This document shows, in pieces, positions 1 to 11,601 of a stretch of DNA of 64,000 nt (position 1 is its first letter; every line of letters begins with the position of its first letter). This DNA comes from Owenia fusiformis. Taxonomy: Eukaryota > Annelida > Polychaeta > Sabellida > Oweniidae. The DNA lies in NCBI GenBank assembly GCA_903813345.2, contig CAIIXF020000012.1, positions 25,496,684 to 25,560,683 on the forward strand. Reading direction: 5' to 3'. The notes beneath the pieces are model-generated. The model was not told the DNA's origin and did not search any database. It saw only the letters and a program-made list of their open reading frames with translations. Both the position numbers and the translations under genes were made by a program.

Positions 1-2345
1 TCTCATTTTCATGCAAATTATACGAGAATAAGATGCATAGTGCACATAGAAATGATCGTGAGACAGTATCCCGTGATTCCCAGTTGCTAGATTGTCCCTA
101 CATAGCTTGTGTAAGATGGAGCGAGTTGATTTGTAAACTGGCTCCAAGTTAGAGCCAGTTTTGTAAAATGAGCGGTGCGTTTTTATTAAACGGAAATGCA
201 ATGCACAATCTGTTCTGATTTAGTGAACGTGATCTAATTCATCGATATTTTTACTTAGAAATAAATTTTCTCTCATAGTTTTGGCTTGAAATGACTTTTT
301 GCAAAAAATCTTGAAATAAGTTACAATTTTATGTATTTTTCAGTTTTTTCTCATTTTCATGCAAATTATACGAAAATAAGATGCATAATGCACATAGAAA
401 TGATCGTGAGACAGTATTCCGTGATTCCCAGTTGCTAGATTGTCCCTACATAGCTTATGTAAGATGGAGCGAGCTGATTTGTAAACTGGCTCCAAGTTGG
501 AGCCAGTTTTGTAAAATGAGCGGTGCGTTTTTATTAAACGGAAATGCAATTATGACGTGCACGGACCTGGGGACAATTCGGGAAATACGGGCTGATTTCA
601 GCTTTGAGCGTTAATCTCTGCCTTATTTAAAAAGCTAGCTATGTGTTTTATATATCATTTTGAAGTATTTTTTATTCGCATTTCAGTGAAATTATTTTTT
701 CTTCAAAATTTTGATGGGATCCAACATATTTTTAAAGTTAAACATATCCCGACATCGTCAAATACGCTGTAAGACGTAACACTTTACACTTACAGGGCTC
801 GTTGAAATTGGAATAACTTTTGAAATAATGATCAAAATCCCACTAAAATTTCACAATTTATTCAATGGAACATGTTCATTTATGACGTCACAATTGCTTA
901 ACGGCTACAGTTCAAATTGTTCTATATGAACGCTTTTAAAATTTTCAAAATTGTGTAAGGTTTTGTAAGCGAATGGGACGAGCAATAAGTTTACCTTCAT
1001 TTAACCTTCTAATTCAAGTCTGATTTGAAAGAAAAATTAACTGCACAATATTGTCATGTCGAAATTTACAAAACAATAACCAGTTTGTTTATTTTGCAAA
1101 TAATATTAAAATAAGAGCTGGTTTTCGAGACTTGAAAAAAATGTGACGCATCGATTTTTTACCACAAATTCCATACATATCAATTTTTACCAACGCCCCA
1201 AGTTGATTTCTTGACCGTTTTTCAAAATTCAAAAACATTTTAGAAATATTGTCCTCGAGATCTTGCTACCCTGTGAATTTTGTCATGATTAGATAAGGAT
1301 AAAGTATTTTATTTTTAGGTTGACTAAACTTGACAAAAATGTGACGCTTGTCGTTTTTGACGTTGTAAGGCTGTTTGCGCCCTGTGCTGCTCATTGTTTT
1401 TTCTTGGTTTTTTGACGCCATAATGTTACGCTTATTGTCCCCAGTTTCGTGCGACGTGTAAATGCATAATCTGTTCTGATTTGGTGAACATGATCTAATT
1501 CATCGATATTTTTACTTAGAATAGATTTTTCTCTCATAGTTTTGGCTTGAAATGACTTTTTGCAAAAAATCTTGAAATAAGTTACAATTTAACGTATTTT
1601 TCAGTTTTTCTCATTTTCAGGCCAATTATACGAGAATAAGATGCATAATTCACATAAAAATAATTATGAGACAGTACGTATCCCGTGATTCCCAGTTGCT
1701 AGATTGCCCCTACATAGCTAGTGTAAGATGGAGCGAGCTGATTTGTAAACTGGCTCCAAGTTGGAGCCAGTTTTGAAAAATGAGTGGTGCGTTTTTATTT
1801 AACGGAAATGCAATGCATAATCTGTTCTGATTTAGTGAACGTGATCTAATTCATCGATATTTTTACTTAGAAATAAATTTTCTCTCATAGTTCTGGATTG
1901 AAATGTCTTTTTGCAAAAAATCTTGAAATAAGTTACAATTTTACGTATTTTTCAGTTTTTTCTCATTTTCATGCAAATTATACGAGAATAAGATGCATAA
2001 TGCACATAGAAATAATCGTGAGACAGTATCCCGTGATTCCCAGTTGCTCGATTGTCCCTACATAGCTTGTGTAAGATGGAGCGAGCTGATTTGCAAACTG
2101 GCTCCAAGTTGGAGCCAGTTTTGTAAAATGAGCGATGCGTTTTTATCAAACAGAAATGCAATGCATAATCTACTCTTATTTAACGAACATGATTTAATTC
2201 ATCGATATTTTTACTTAGAATTAAATTTCCCCCATAGGTTTGGTTAAAATTACTTTTTGCAAAAAATCTTGCAATATGTTACAATTTTACTTATTTTCAT
2301 TTTTTCTCATTTCCATGCTAATTATACGAGAATAAGATGCATAAT
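1..2345 (+). repeat. Tandem repeat, ~350-bp unit, 4.5 copies
   Basis: Units begin at about 1, 349, 1609, 1961 and 2305, each opening with TCTCATTTTCATGC. Spacings are 348, 1260, 352 and 344 bp; the long one equals one unit plus a ~906-bp insertion (553-1458). Every unit carries a near-perfect hairpin, CTGGCTCCAA / TTGGAGCCAG (for example 490-510). The last copy stops after ~40 bp. The window starts inside the array, so its left limit is unknown. Short reading frames of 66-84 codons recur here because the repeat recurs; they show no protein features. Directly visible; function unknown. Confidence 0.9.
553..1458. mobile_element. Candidate TIR element (MITE-like) splitting a tandem-repeat unit
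   Basis: This ~906-bp segment interrupts one 350-bp repeat unit. Its ends form an imperfect inverted repeat: left 553-577 contains GACGTGCACGGACCTGGGGA, and the right end (1434-1458) read in reverse contains ACGTCGCACGAAACTGGGGA; both continue into CAAT. TA dinucleotides flank it (551-552 and 1459-1460), so a TA target duplication is possible, but flanking ATGCA repeats make the exact edge ambiguous. No coding capacity is seen. A non-autonomous DNA transposon is the best reading. Confidence 0.6.
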
Positions 2346-2375
2346 GCACAACAAAATGATTGAGAGAGAGAATCT

Positions 2376-2535
2376 GGCTTTTAAAACTGGCTTCTTGGTA
2401 ACTGCAGAAGCCGGCTTCTGTAAGTCATTCGAAGCCGGTTTTTAAAAGCCGGCTTCTTGGTGACGCCAGAATCCGGCTTCTGATGTACTGTAGAAGCCGG
2501 CCTTAAAAGCCGGCTTTGAAAGCCGGCTTTGTATA
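2376..2535. repeat. Cluster of short GC-rich palindromic repeats
   Basis: At least eight copies of GCCGGCTT or its complement lie within 160 bp, several as AGAAGCCGGCTTCT palindromes separated by short AT-rich spacers. The cluster joins the 350-bp tandem repeat to the inverted-repeat arm that follows. It stands out against the AT-rich background and would form strong hairpins. No family is recognised. Confidence 0.7.
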
Positions 2536-2552
2536 TTTGCCTTCGACTCTTT

Positions 2553-3612
2553 CTCACTTTTCCACATACAACAGGATACACATACGTTTACAAACAAAAA
2601 CATCTCTTTATTAATAAACTAGAGTTTATGAGCAAAATAATCATGTATGATTTATTTAAAATTGGTCTCGTAATTTTTGTTTAATGTACACCTGAAAAGT
2701 TGAAGGTAACAAAAAATGAGCAAAAAAGTCGCTGTCGACAGATTTTTCAAACTTTATGACGTCACAATAAGGGACGCTTACTATAATTCAGTTTTTGAAA
2801 TAACACTTCCATCTACCTCTATCAAGACCAAAAGAACATATAATAGTCAAATATTGTTTGAGTTATGAGCGTTTACACCCCAGTCACATTTGTCGCACGG
2901 CGGCCGCAAGTCGACCGCAGAACAATTAAATCGGTGAATTTCTGCGGCGAGCGTAGAAAAACTACGCTCGCATTGCGGCCTCCGTGCGGCGAATGCAGAT
3001 TTTTACAGGCCGCAGGGAAGGCGTAGAAATTATAACTCGGAGTTATAATATTTGTTCATTTCTGAGGTCCCCGTAGAAATCAACTGGCTCAACAAGATTG
3101 AATCATTATTTGTCAATGTTTCACGATTACTTTTTATTTGATATTACATCCTAGCACTATGAATAACTATAAATTGTCCTGATGTAAATAAAATAAAAAA
3201 AGTATTATTTATCAACAGAAATTTAAAATTCACCGTGCGGCTGCCGTGGGAAATGTGACTGAAAAAGTATGAGGGCGCAGAAATTCTGTGGCGAGCGTAG
3301 AAAAGCAACTGGCCGCAGAAATGATAGACCGCACGGCGGCCGCAGGAAATGTGACTGGGGTGTAAACGACGAAAAATTATTCAAAATGTAACGTGTCGAC
3401 AGCGGATATTTGCCAGATTTTTGGTTAAAAAACTCTTTTTTAAAAAGGAACGCGCAAGAATTGTGAAAGGAATGTACTTGATTTGAAAACTTCATTAAAG
3501 CAGCTTTAAAACGATATTTAACTTTAATTGGAATATTATCTTATATTCCGAAGAATTAAAGTTACATTCATGGACTACCCTAAAAACACGAGTGCGCCAC
3601 CTTTTTGCGACG
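2553..3612 (+). repeat. Left arm of a ~600-bp inverted repeat (partner 18868-19494)
   Basis: Read in reverse complement, this segment matches 18868-19494 along its length. Shared landmarks are CTTTTCCACATACAACAG at the outer end, TGTACACCTGAAAAGTTGAA, GACGTCACAATA, a stretch near GAGTTATGAGCGTTTA, and GCGCCACCTTTTTGCGAC at the inner end. After removing the nested 487-bp MITE the arm is ~570 bp. The inner end abuts the satellite at 3618. The arms are visibly diverged. They may be TIRs of one large old element or two independent insertions of one family in opposite orientation. Confidence 0.75.
2876..3362. mobile_element. 487-bp MITE with TA target duplication
   Basis: The termini are CACCCCAGTCACATTT at 2876 and its exact reverse complement ending at 3362, flanked by TA on each side (2874-2875, 3363-3364). 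Just inside each end is a GC-rich palindrome around CGGCGGCCGC. The homologous arm at 19110-19130 reads straight through this point (GCGTTTAAAGACG), giving an empty site. No transposase remnant is present, so it is non-autonomous. The TA duplication suits Tc1/mariner-type mobilisation, but the TIR is not one I can assign. Confidence 0.85.
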
Positions 3613-3617
3613 TGTCT

Positions 3618-6600
3618 ATACATTAGATACTCTATATCTCACGAATAGAATGACCAATTGACAAGTCCTTGGAAGGGCAAATGTAAAAATGTGTCCTTAA
3701 ACATCTCACTAATCAGCAAATATTCTGCTTCTACCAGCGTTACGTACGACTGGTCCGAAAATTGACATTTCTTCTAGACCGCAAACTGCATCAACGATTG
3801 AAGACAAATTAGATATTAAAAATATCACGAAAGGGAACACCAGTCTTTAAATCAATTGATGAGCATACTTCAAATTCTAACATGATATGTGATGTCACAA
3901 TGACAAGAACAATTGATTTATTGGTCTATATTGGGGTATGTATGACCTGTAAATTTCAATATAGACCAAAAAATGTAATGACTTTTACAATTGCATACTC
4001 ACCCCCTCTGAACCAATTTAGTCACAATATAGACATGACAGATGTCAATATGTGACGTCAGTTTCATTATTGATATATTTGCAAACTATTTAGCTAGGAG
4101 GAAATCCGGTAAATAGAATGTCCAAAACATTAGAATTTTTCAGATTGAGAATAATCAAATCGGAAGAAACTTAGGTTTTATCATGTTAGAATCGTAACAA
4201 AGACCTCGATTCTATGATTTATGGCAAATATATGACCTCAAATCTTATTCTGCCCATTGCCTTTTAACAATGAACAGAATACAATTTTCGGTCATATATT
4301 GCGCCATAAATCATAGAATCTCGGTCTTTATTCCTTAAATAAATATTTAAAAGTCTCACAAAATAGCAAAAGATTAGCTAGTAGCAGTGTGACGTACGAC
4401 TGGTCCGAAAATTGACATTTCTTTTAGAGCGCAAACTGCATCAGCGATTTAAGACAAATTAGATGTAAAATATTTCAAACTTTAACGTCTTGTAAAATTG
4501 ACATTTCATCTAGAGCGCAATGTGAATCAAAGCTTTATGACAAATAAGATACTCAATATCTCACGAATAGAATGCCCACTCAACAAGTCTTTGGTAGAAC
4601 AAATGCAAAAATATATACTACAACGTCTCAACATATATATGTATACTGAAACGTCTCACAAATCAGCAAAGGAGTAGCTAGTACAAGCGTGAGGTACGAC
4701 TGGTTATAAAATTGACATTTCGTCTAGAGCGAAATGTAAATCAGAGCTTTATGACAAATTAGATACTCATAATATCACAAGTAGAATGACCACACAACAA
4801 GTCATTGGAAGAGCAAATGCAAAAAATTATATCCATACAAGTTGATCAAATAAGCCAACATCATGCTCATACCAGCTTGACGTAAGACCGGTCCGAAAAT
4901 TGACATTTCGTCTAGAGCGCATTGTAAAGCAGAGCTTTGCGACAAGACCTACAATTCAGATACTCTTTATCTCATGAATAGAATGACCAATCACCAAGTC
5001 CTTGGTAGGGCATATGTAAAATGTATCCTTAAACATCTCACCAATTAGCAAATATCATGTTGTCACCAGCGTTACGTACGACTGGTCCGAAAATTGACAT
5101 TTCTTCTAGAGCGCAAACTGCATCAGAGATTGAAGACAAATTAGATATTAAATATATTACGAATGGGAACATCAGTCATTAAATCTTTCAAGATCAAACG
5201 AAGCAACATATACTGAAACGTCTCACAAATCAGCAAATAACGTGCTGGTATCAGTATGAGGTACGGCTGGTCAGAAAATTTACATTTCGTCTACTCTATA
5301 TGTAAATCAAAGCTTAATGTCAAATTCGATACTCAATATCTAACGATTAGAATGATTACTCAAGAAGTTCTTGGTAGAACATATACAAAAATATATATTT
5401 TAACATCTCGTAAATTAACAATCAACATACTGTTACGAGCGTGACGTTATACCGGTCCGAAAATTGACATTAACGTCTAGAGCGCAATATAAATCAGATC
5501 TTGCGACAAATTACATATTCTATATCTCTCGAATCGAATGACTAATCAACAAGTCCTTGGTAGAGCTAATACAAAAATGTATACTTACAGATCCTTCTAA
5601 TTAGCAAATAACATGCTGCCACCAGCGTTACGTACGACTGGTCCGAAAATTGACATTTCTAATTGCAATGTAAATCATTCAGATCTTTGTGACAAATCTT
5701 ACAAATTAGATACTCTATATCTGATGACTAGAATGACCAATGAACAAGTCATTAGTAGGGCAAATATGAAAATGTATCCTTAAACATCTCACTAATTAGC
5801 AAATATACAGCTTTTAGCAGCATTACGTACGACTGGTCCGAAAATTGACATTTCTTTTAGACCGCAAACTGCATCAGTGATTGAAGACAAATAAGATATA
5901 AAATATATCACAAAAGGGAACATCAGTCATCAAATCCATTGATGAGCATACTTCAAAATAAATACTTAAACGTTTCACAAAATAACAAAGGACTAGCTAG
6001 TAGCAGTGTGACGCACGACTGCTCCGAAAATTGACATTTCTTTTAGAGCGCAAACTGCATCAGCGATTTAAGACAAATTAGATGTAAAATATTTCATGAA
6101 TGGAAACATGAATCATTAAATATTTCGTAGAGCAAACGTAGAAACATATTCTGAAACGTCTCTCAAATCAGCATATGACGAGCTAGTACCAGCATGACGT
6201 ACGACAGGTCAGAAAATTGACATTTCGTCTAGAGCGCAATGTGAATCAAAGCTTTATGACAAATAAGATACTCAATATCTCACGCGCGAATAGAATGACC
6301 ACTCAACAAGTCCTTTGAAGAGCGAAATGCAAAAATATATACTTGAACGTCTCTCAAACTAACAACCCACATGCTGCTACCAGCGTGACGTAAGGCCGGT
6401 CCGAAAATTGACATTTCGTCTAGAGCTCTATGTTAATCAAAGCTTTATGACAAATTAGATACTCAATATCTCACGAATAGAATGACCACCCAACAAGTTT
6501 TTGGTAAAGTAAATGCAACAATATATATTTTTACTCAAAAATACTGGTCCGAAAATGACATTTCGTCTATGACACAATGTAAATCAGAGCTTTACAAGAA

Positions 6601-9600
6601 ATTAGATATTCCATATCTCTCAAATAGAATGACTAATCATCAAGTTCTCGGTAGAGAAAATGTAAAAATGTATCCTAAAAGATCTCTCTTATTAGCAAAT
6701 AACATGCTGCCACGAGCGTTAAGTACGACTGGTCGGAAAATTGACATTTCGCCTAGAGCGCAAACTGTATCAGAGATTGAACACAAATTAAATATGAAAT
6801 ATTTCACAACAAGACACATCAGTTATGAAATCCCTCTAAGAGAAAACGTAGAAACAAACACTGAAACGTGTCACAAATCAGCAAAGGACTAGCTAGTACC
6901 AGCGTGACGTAGGATTAAACAGAAATGTTAATCAGAGTTTTTTGACAAATTAGATACTCAATATCTCACGAATAGATTGACCATACAACAAGTCCCCGGT
7001 AGAGCAAATGCAAAAATACATCTATAAACGTTGCTCACATGAGCAAACATCATGCTCCTACCAGCGTCACGTAAGACCAGTCCGAAAATTGACATTTCGT
7101 CTAGAGCGCAATGTAAATCAGAGCTTTGCGACAAATCCTACAAAATAGATACTCTATATCTCACGAATCGAATGACCAATCAACAAGTCCTTAGTAGGGA
7201 AAATTTAAAAATGTATCCTTAAACATCTCGCTAATTAGCGAATATCCCACTTCAACCAGCATTACGTACTACTGGTCCGAAAATTGACATTTCTTCTAGA
7301 GCGCAAACTGCATTAGAGATTGAAGACAAATTAGATATAAAATATATCACGAAGGGAACATCAGTCATTAAATCCATTGATGAGCATACTTCAAAATAAA
7401 TACTTAAACGTCTCACGAATAGCAAACGACTAGCTCGTAGCAGTGTGACATACGGCTAGTCCGAAAATTGACATTACTTTAAAAGCGCAAACTGTATCAA
7501 CGACAAATTAGATATGAGATATATCACGAACGGCCGCGCGGCCACATACGTCATTTAATCTTTCGTGAAGCAAACGTAGAAACATATAGTGAAACGTCTC
7601 TCAAATCAGCAAAGGACGAGCTAGTACCAGCCTGAAGTACGACTGATCAGAAAATTAACATTTTGCCTAGAGCGCAATGTAAATCAAAGCATTATGACAA
7701 ATAAGATACTCAATATCTCACGAATAGAATGACCACTCAACAAGTCCTTGGTAGAGCAAATGTAAAAATATATACTTTAACGTCGCTCCAACTAACAACC
7801 CACATGCTGCCACCAGCGTGACGTAAGACTGGTTCGAAAATTGACATTTCGTCTAGAGCGCAACGTCAATCAGAGCTATACGACAAATTAAATATTCCAT
7901 ATCTCTCGAATATAATGACTAATCAACAAGTCCTTGGTAGAACTAATGTAAATAGGCATACGCCAAAAACTCATGAATTAGCAAATAGCATGCTGCCAAC
8001 AACGGTACGTACTACGAGTCCGAAAATTGACATTTCGTCTAGATGTCAAACAGTATCAGCGATTTAAGACAAATTAGATATAAAATATTTCACGACCAGA
8101 AACAGCAGTCATTAAATCCTTCGTAGAGGAAACGTAGAAACATATACTGAAACGTCCCACAAATTAGCAAAGGACAAGGTAATACCAGCGTGACGTAAGA
8201 CTGGTCAGAAAATTGACATTTCGTCTAGGGCGAAATGTACATCAGAACTTTATGACAAATTAGATACTCAATATCTCACGAATAGAATAACCATACAACA
8301 AGTCTTTGGAAGTGCAAATGCAAAAATCATATCCTTACACGTTGTTAAAATAAGCAAACATCATGCTCCTACCAGCGTGACTTAAGACCATTTCGAAAAT
8401 TGACGTTTCCTCTAGAGCGCAATGTAAATCGAAGCTTTATGTCAACTTTGATACGCAATATCTCACGAATAAAATGACAACTCAAAAAGTCCTTGGTACA
8501 ACATAATATACAAAAATATATCATTTAACATCTCTTTAATTAACAACCAACATACTGTTACCAGCGTAACGTTATCTAAGACCGCTCAAAAAATTGATAT
8601 TTCGTTTATAGCGCAATGTAAATCAAAAACTTTTTGACAAATGGGATATTCAATATCTCATGAATAGAATGGCCACTCAACAAGTCCTTGGTAGAGCAAA
8701 TGCAAAAATGTATATTTTAACGTCTCTTAAACTAACTACCCACAGGCTGCTACCAGCGTGACGTAAGACTGATCCGAAAATTGACATTTCGTCTAGAGCG
8801 CCATGTAAATAAAAGCTTTCTGACAAATAATATACTCAATATCTCACGAATAGAAGGACTGGTCAACAAGTCCTTGGTAGAGCAAATGCAAATACATATA
8901 CTTTAATGCTTCTCAAACTAATAACCAACATGCTGCTACCAGCGTGACGTAAGGCCGGTCCGAAAATTGACATTTCGTCTAGAGTGCAATATAAATCAAA
9001 AACGTTATGACAAATGAGATACTCAATATCTCACGAATAGAATGACCACTCGACAAAACCTTGGTAGAGCAAATGCAAAAATGTATATTTTAACGTCTCT
9101 CAAACTAACAACCCACTAGCGTGTTGTAAGACTGGTCTAGAGCGCAATGTAAATCAGAGCTTTACGACAAATACTCCATATATCTCGAATAGAATGACTA
9201 ATCAACAAGTCCTTGGTAGAGCAAATGTAAAAATGTATTCTAAAATTCTTAGCAATTAGCTAATAGCATGCTGCCACCAACGTTACGTACGACTAGTCCG
9301 AAAATTGATATTTCGTCTAGATCGCAAAGTTACTGTATTGGCGATTTAAGACAAATTAGATATAAAATATTTCACGACCTGATACACCAGTCGTTAAATC
9401 CTTCGTAGAGAAAACGTAGAAACATATACTTAAACGTCCTACAAATCATCAAAGGACAAGCTAGTACCAGCGTGACGTACCGCTGGTCAGAAAATTGACA
9501 TTTGTCTAGAGCACAATGTAAATCAAAAACTTTATGACAAATAAGATACTCAATATCTTACGAATAGAATAACCACTCAACAAGTCCTTGGTAGAGCAAA

Positions 9601-9911
9601 TGCAAAGATGTATATAATAACGTCTCTCAAACTAACAACACACATGCTGCTACCATCGTGACGCAAGACTGGTCCGAAAATAGACATTTCGTCGAGAGCG
9701 CAATGTCAATCAGAGCTATACGACAAATTAGATATTCCATATCGATGACAAATTAGATATAAAATATTTCACGACCAGAAACAGCAGTCATTAAATCCTT
9801 CGTAGTGAAAACGTAAAAACATATACTGAAACGTCCCGAAAATTAGCAAAGGACAAGGTAGTACCAGCATGACGTACGACTGGTCAGAAAATTGACATTT
9901 CGTCTAGAGCG
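3618..9911 (+). repeat. Divergent ~185-bp satellite monomers, + orientation
   Basis: About thirty diverged monomers run head to tail. Each contains a core like CCGAAAATTGACATTTCGTC, then TAGAGCGCAA, GACAAATTAGAT, CTCACGAATAGAATGACCA, AACAAGTCCTTGGTAGAGCA, AACGTCTC and ACCAGCGTGACGTA. Two monomer classes are apparent: one with GAATGACCACTCAACAAGTC and one with GGGAACATCAGTCATTAAATC. These match the reverse complements of the C and B monomers of the array after 21.4 kb. The A class (marker AACAGAGAAGTCAATCGATA) was not found here. No strict three-monomer order is kept. The array ends abruptly at 9911. Confidence 0.9.
3875..4330. mobile_element. Two small inverted-repeat insertions inside the satellite
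   Basis: The satellite breaks after CATACTTCAAA and resumes near 4335. The insert has two inverted-repeat parts. The first, 3875-4191, has exact 13-bp ends TTCTAACATGATA / TATCATGTTAGAA. The second, about 4199-4330, has ends of the form AAAGACC(T)CGATTCTATGATTTATGG and its complement, making a ~130-bp stem-loop. An internal hairpin at about 3920-3971 (TTGGTCTATATTG / CAATATAGACCAA) is also seen. No coding sequence. Probably MITEs or one fold-back element; target duplication unclear. Confidence 0.6.
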
Positions 9912-11268
9912 AATATGAAATGGTATTTTTGACCTAAAGGAATCAATATAATTTTTTGTTAAATGTATTTGGACCTGTTTTCTCAGCAGTATTGTGAAAA
10001 TTATTTCACTCTAACGATCGTTATAGCTGCTTAATAAGCAATATTCGAATAGGTTGTGACGTTATTGGCCCCCACGTGATCTCTCACTGGTCCCCACGTG
10101 GCCCATTTTGGTCCATTTAAGCATGACGTCATAATACCAAGATGTTTTGTTATTTGTTTACACAACAATCATATGGTTGCCTGACGTCGTGATTACCAAG
10201 GAACCAATAAATTAAAACTGTATATTATGTATGACGTTACTAATCACGTGGGGGCCAATCTGATTGATCAGTTAATTTTATTACGTTATTTATGACCATT
10301 AACAGTTATGTAACATTTCTTGTATAATGGCTATGGCAAGAACTCTACGTTGGGCTTTCGATGAAGAAAACCGCATTTTTGTAGCTGCAAGTTGAGAAAC
10401 CCTATTTCAGCTGTCCTTTAAGAAACTCCACATTAATCTGAAAGGATCCGTACCCATGAGTGTACCTATAAGGACTTAGAAATTTTTTGAAAAGGGTAAA
10501 TTGGAATTCCAGGATTATTTTGATATAATTTCAACAAATCACAAAAATAATATTTAGAATATGGTAAAAAGCTAAGTTGTTTTTACAGTGATTCTTAACA
10601 CATGTCATTCTGACTCTTAAAATGAATAATTTTCAAATATTTTCACAAAACCTTGAATAAAATCTTGATTTTTGTAGATTCACTTAAATTGACTTATCAG
10701 TATAAAACTACATTGTGTCTGAGCATAATAACCTTCACTAAGCAGATCCACCATATGGAATTTATTTTGTATCAAAATTGGACATTACATGATCCATGGG
10801 GAAAATCGAACTATATGATGTGATACTCGAACTATATGATTCGAAATTCGCATCATACTATGCGAAATACGCATCATTATATGCGAAACTCGCATCATCG
10901 TATGCCATTTTCAATCCATGTTATACCAACAGTTAATTTTCTTACATAGCTTAATTTCATTCACACACGCACTGGTTGTATCAAGTGTCACACAAAGAGT
11001 TAGCACTAACTCCAATCACTTTCCAAATATCCAAAAGCAATGTTGAAATGTAACACGGATTGTGTTATAAGTTGCATAGAATACTGAAAGAATTACACAT
11101 GGATCAAAGTAAATTTCAAACGAACGTGCCAATTTCACACACGCATTGAGTTCAAACTCGCATAGGATGGTTCCCGCTCGCATAGGCTGTCACATAACAA
11201 GTTGCACTTCACATAGGGTGGAGATTTGAAGTCACCTGATATTTACTTCCTGGTTTCTACAATATGGC
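9912..11268. other. Non-coding interval between satellite and L1-type LINE
   Basis: No gene is seen. Two structures stand out. A perfect 17-bp inverted repeat, ATTGGCCCCCACGTGAT at 10064-10080 and its complement at 10243-10259, brackets ~160 bp and could be a small MITE. At about 10806-10915 a ~20-bp motif of the form TATGCGAAACTCGCATCAT repeats imperfectly four times. The remainder is AT-rich with no repeat I recognise. Confidence 0.5.
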
Positions 11269-11601
11269 GCCCTCCGTTAAAAATATTTTTTATTTTTTAT
11301 TTTTTTTATTCCTTCATTCTTTATGTACATGTAAATGTAAATATAAATATGTACATGTAAATGTAATGCAATTAATAATATAAATAAAATTTACGTAGAC
11401 AAAAAAATACACTTATAGTTATGTTGTAAATGTATGTTGACTAAATGAATGTTGAATAAAATTGCAATTGTTGTTGATTGTTGATTGATAAAAGAATGAG
11501 TAAGAATAAAGTGTATGTAAAACCAATGCAAGGGGTGTGCTTTCCTATCCTATTTTGATGCTGTTTACTATATCTTGTAAAGGGATCTACAATGTTTTTA
11601 T

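Noticed and set aside
7534-7548. GC-rich palindrome CGGCCGCGCGGCC in one satellite monomer
   Set aside because: A single short occurrence in one diverged monomer; likely a local mutation or small insertion with no further support.
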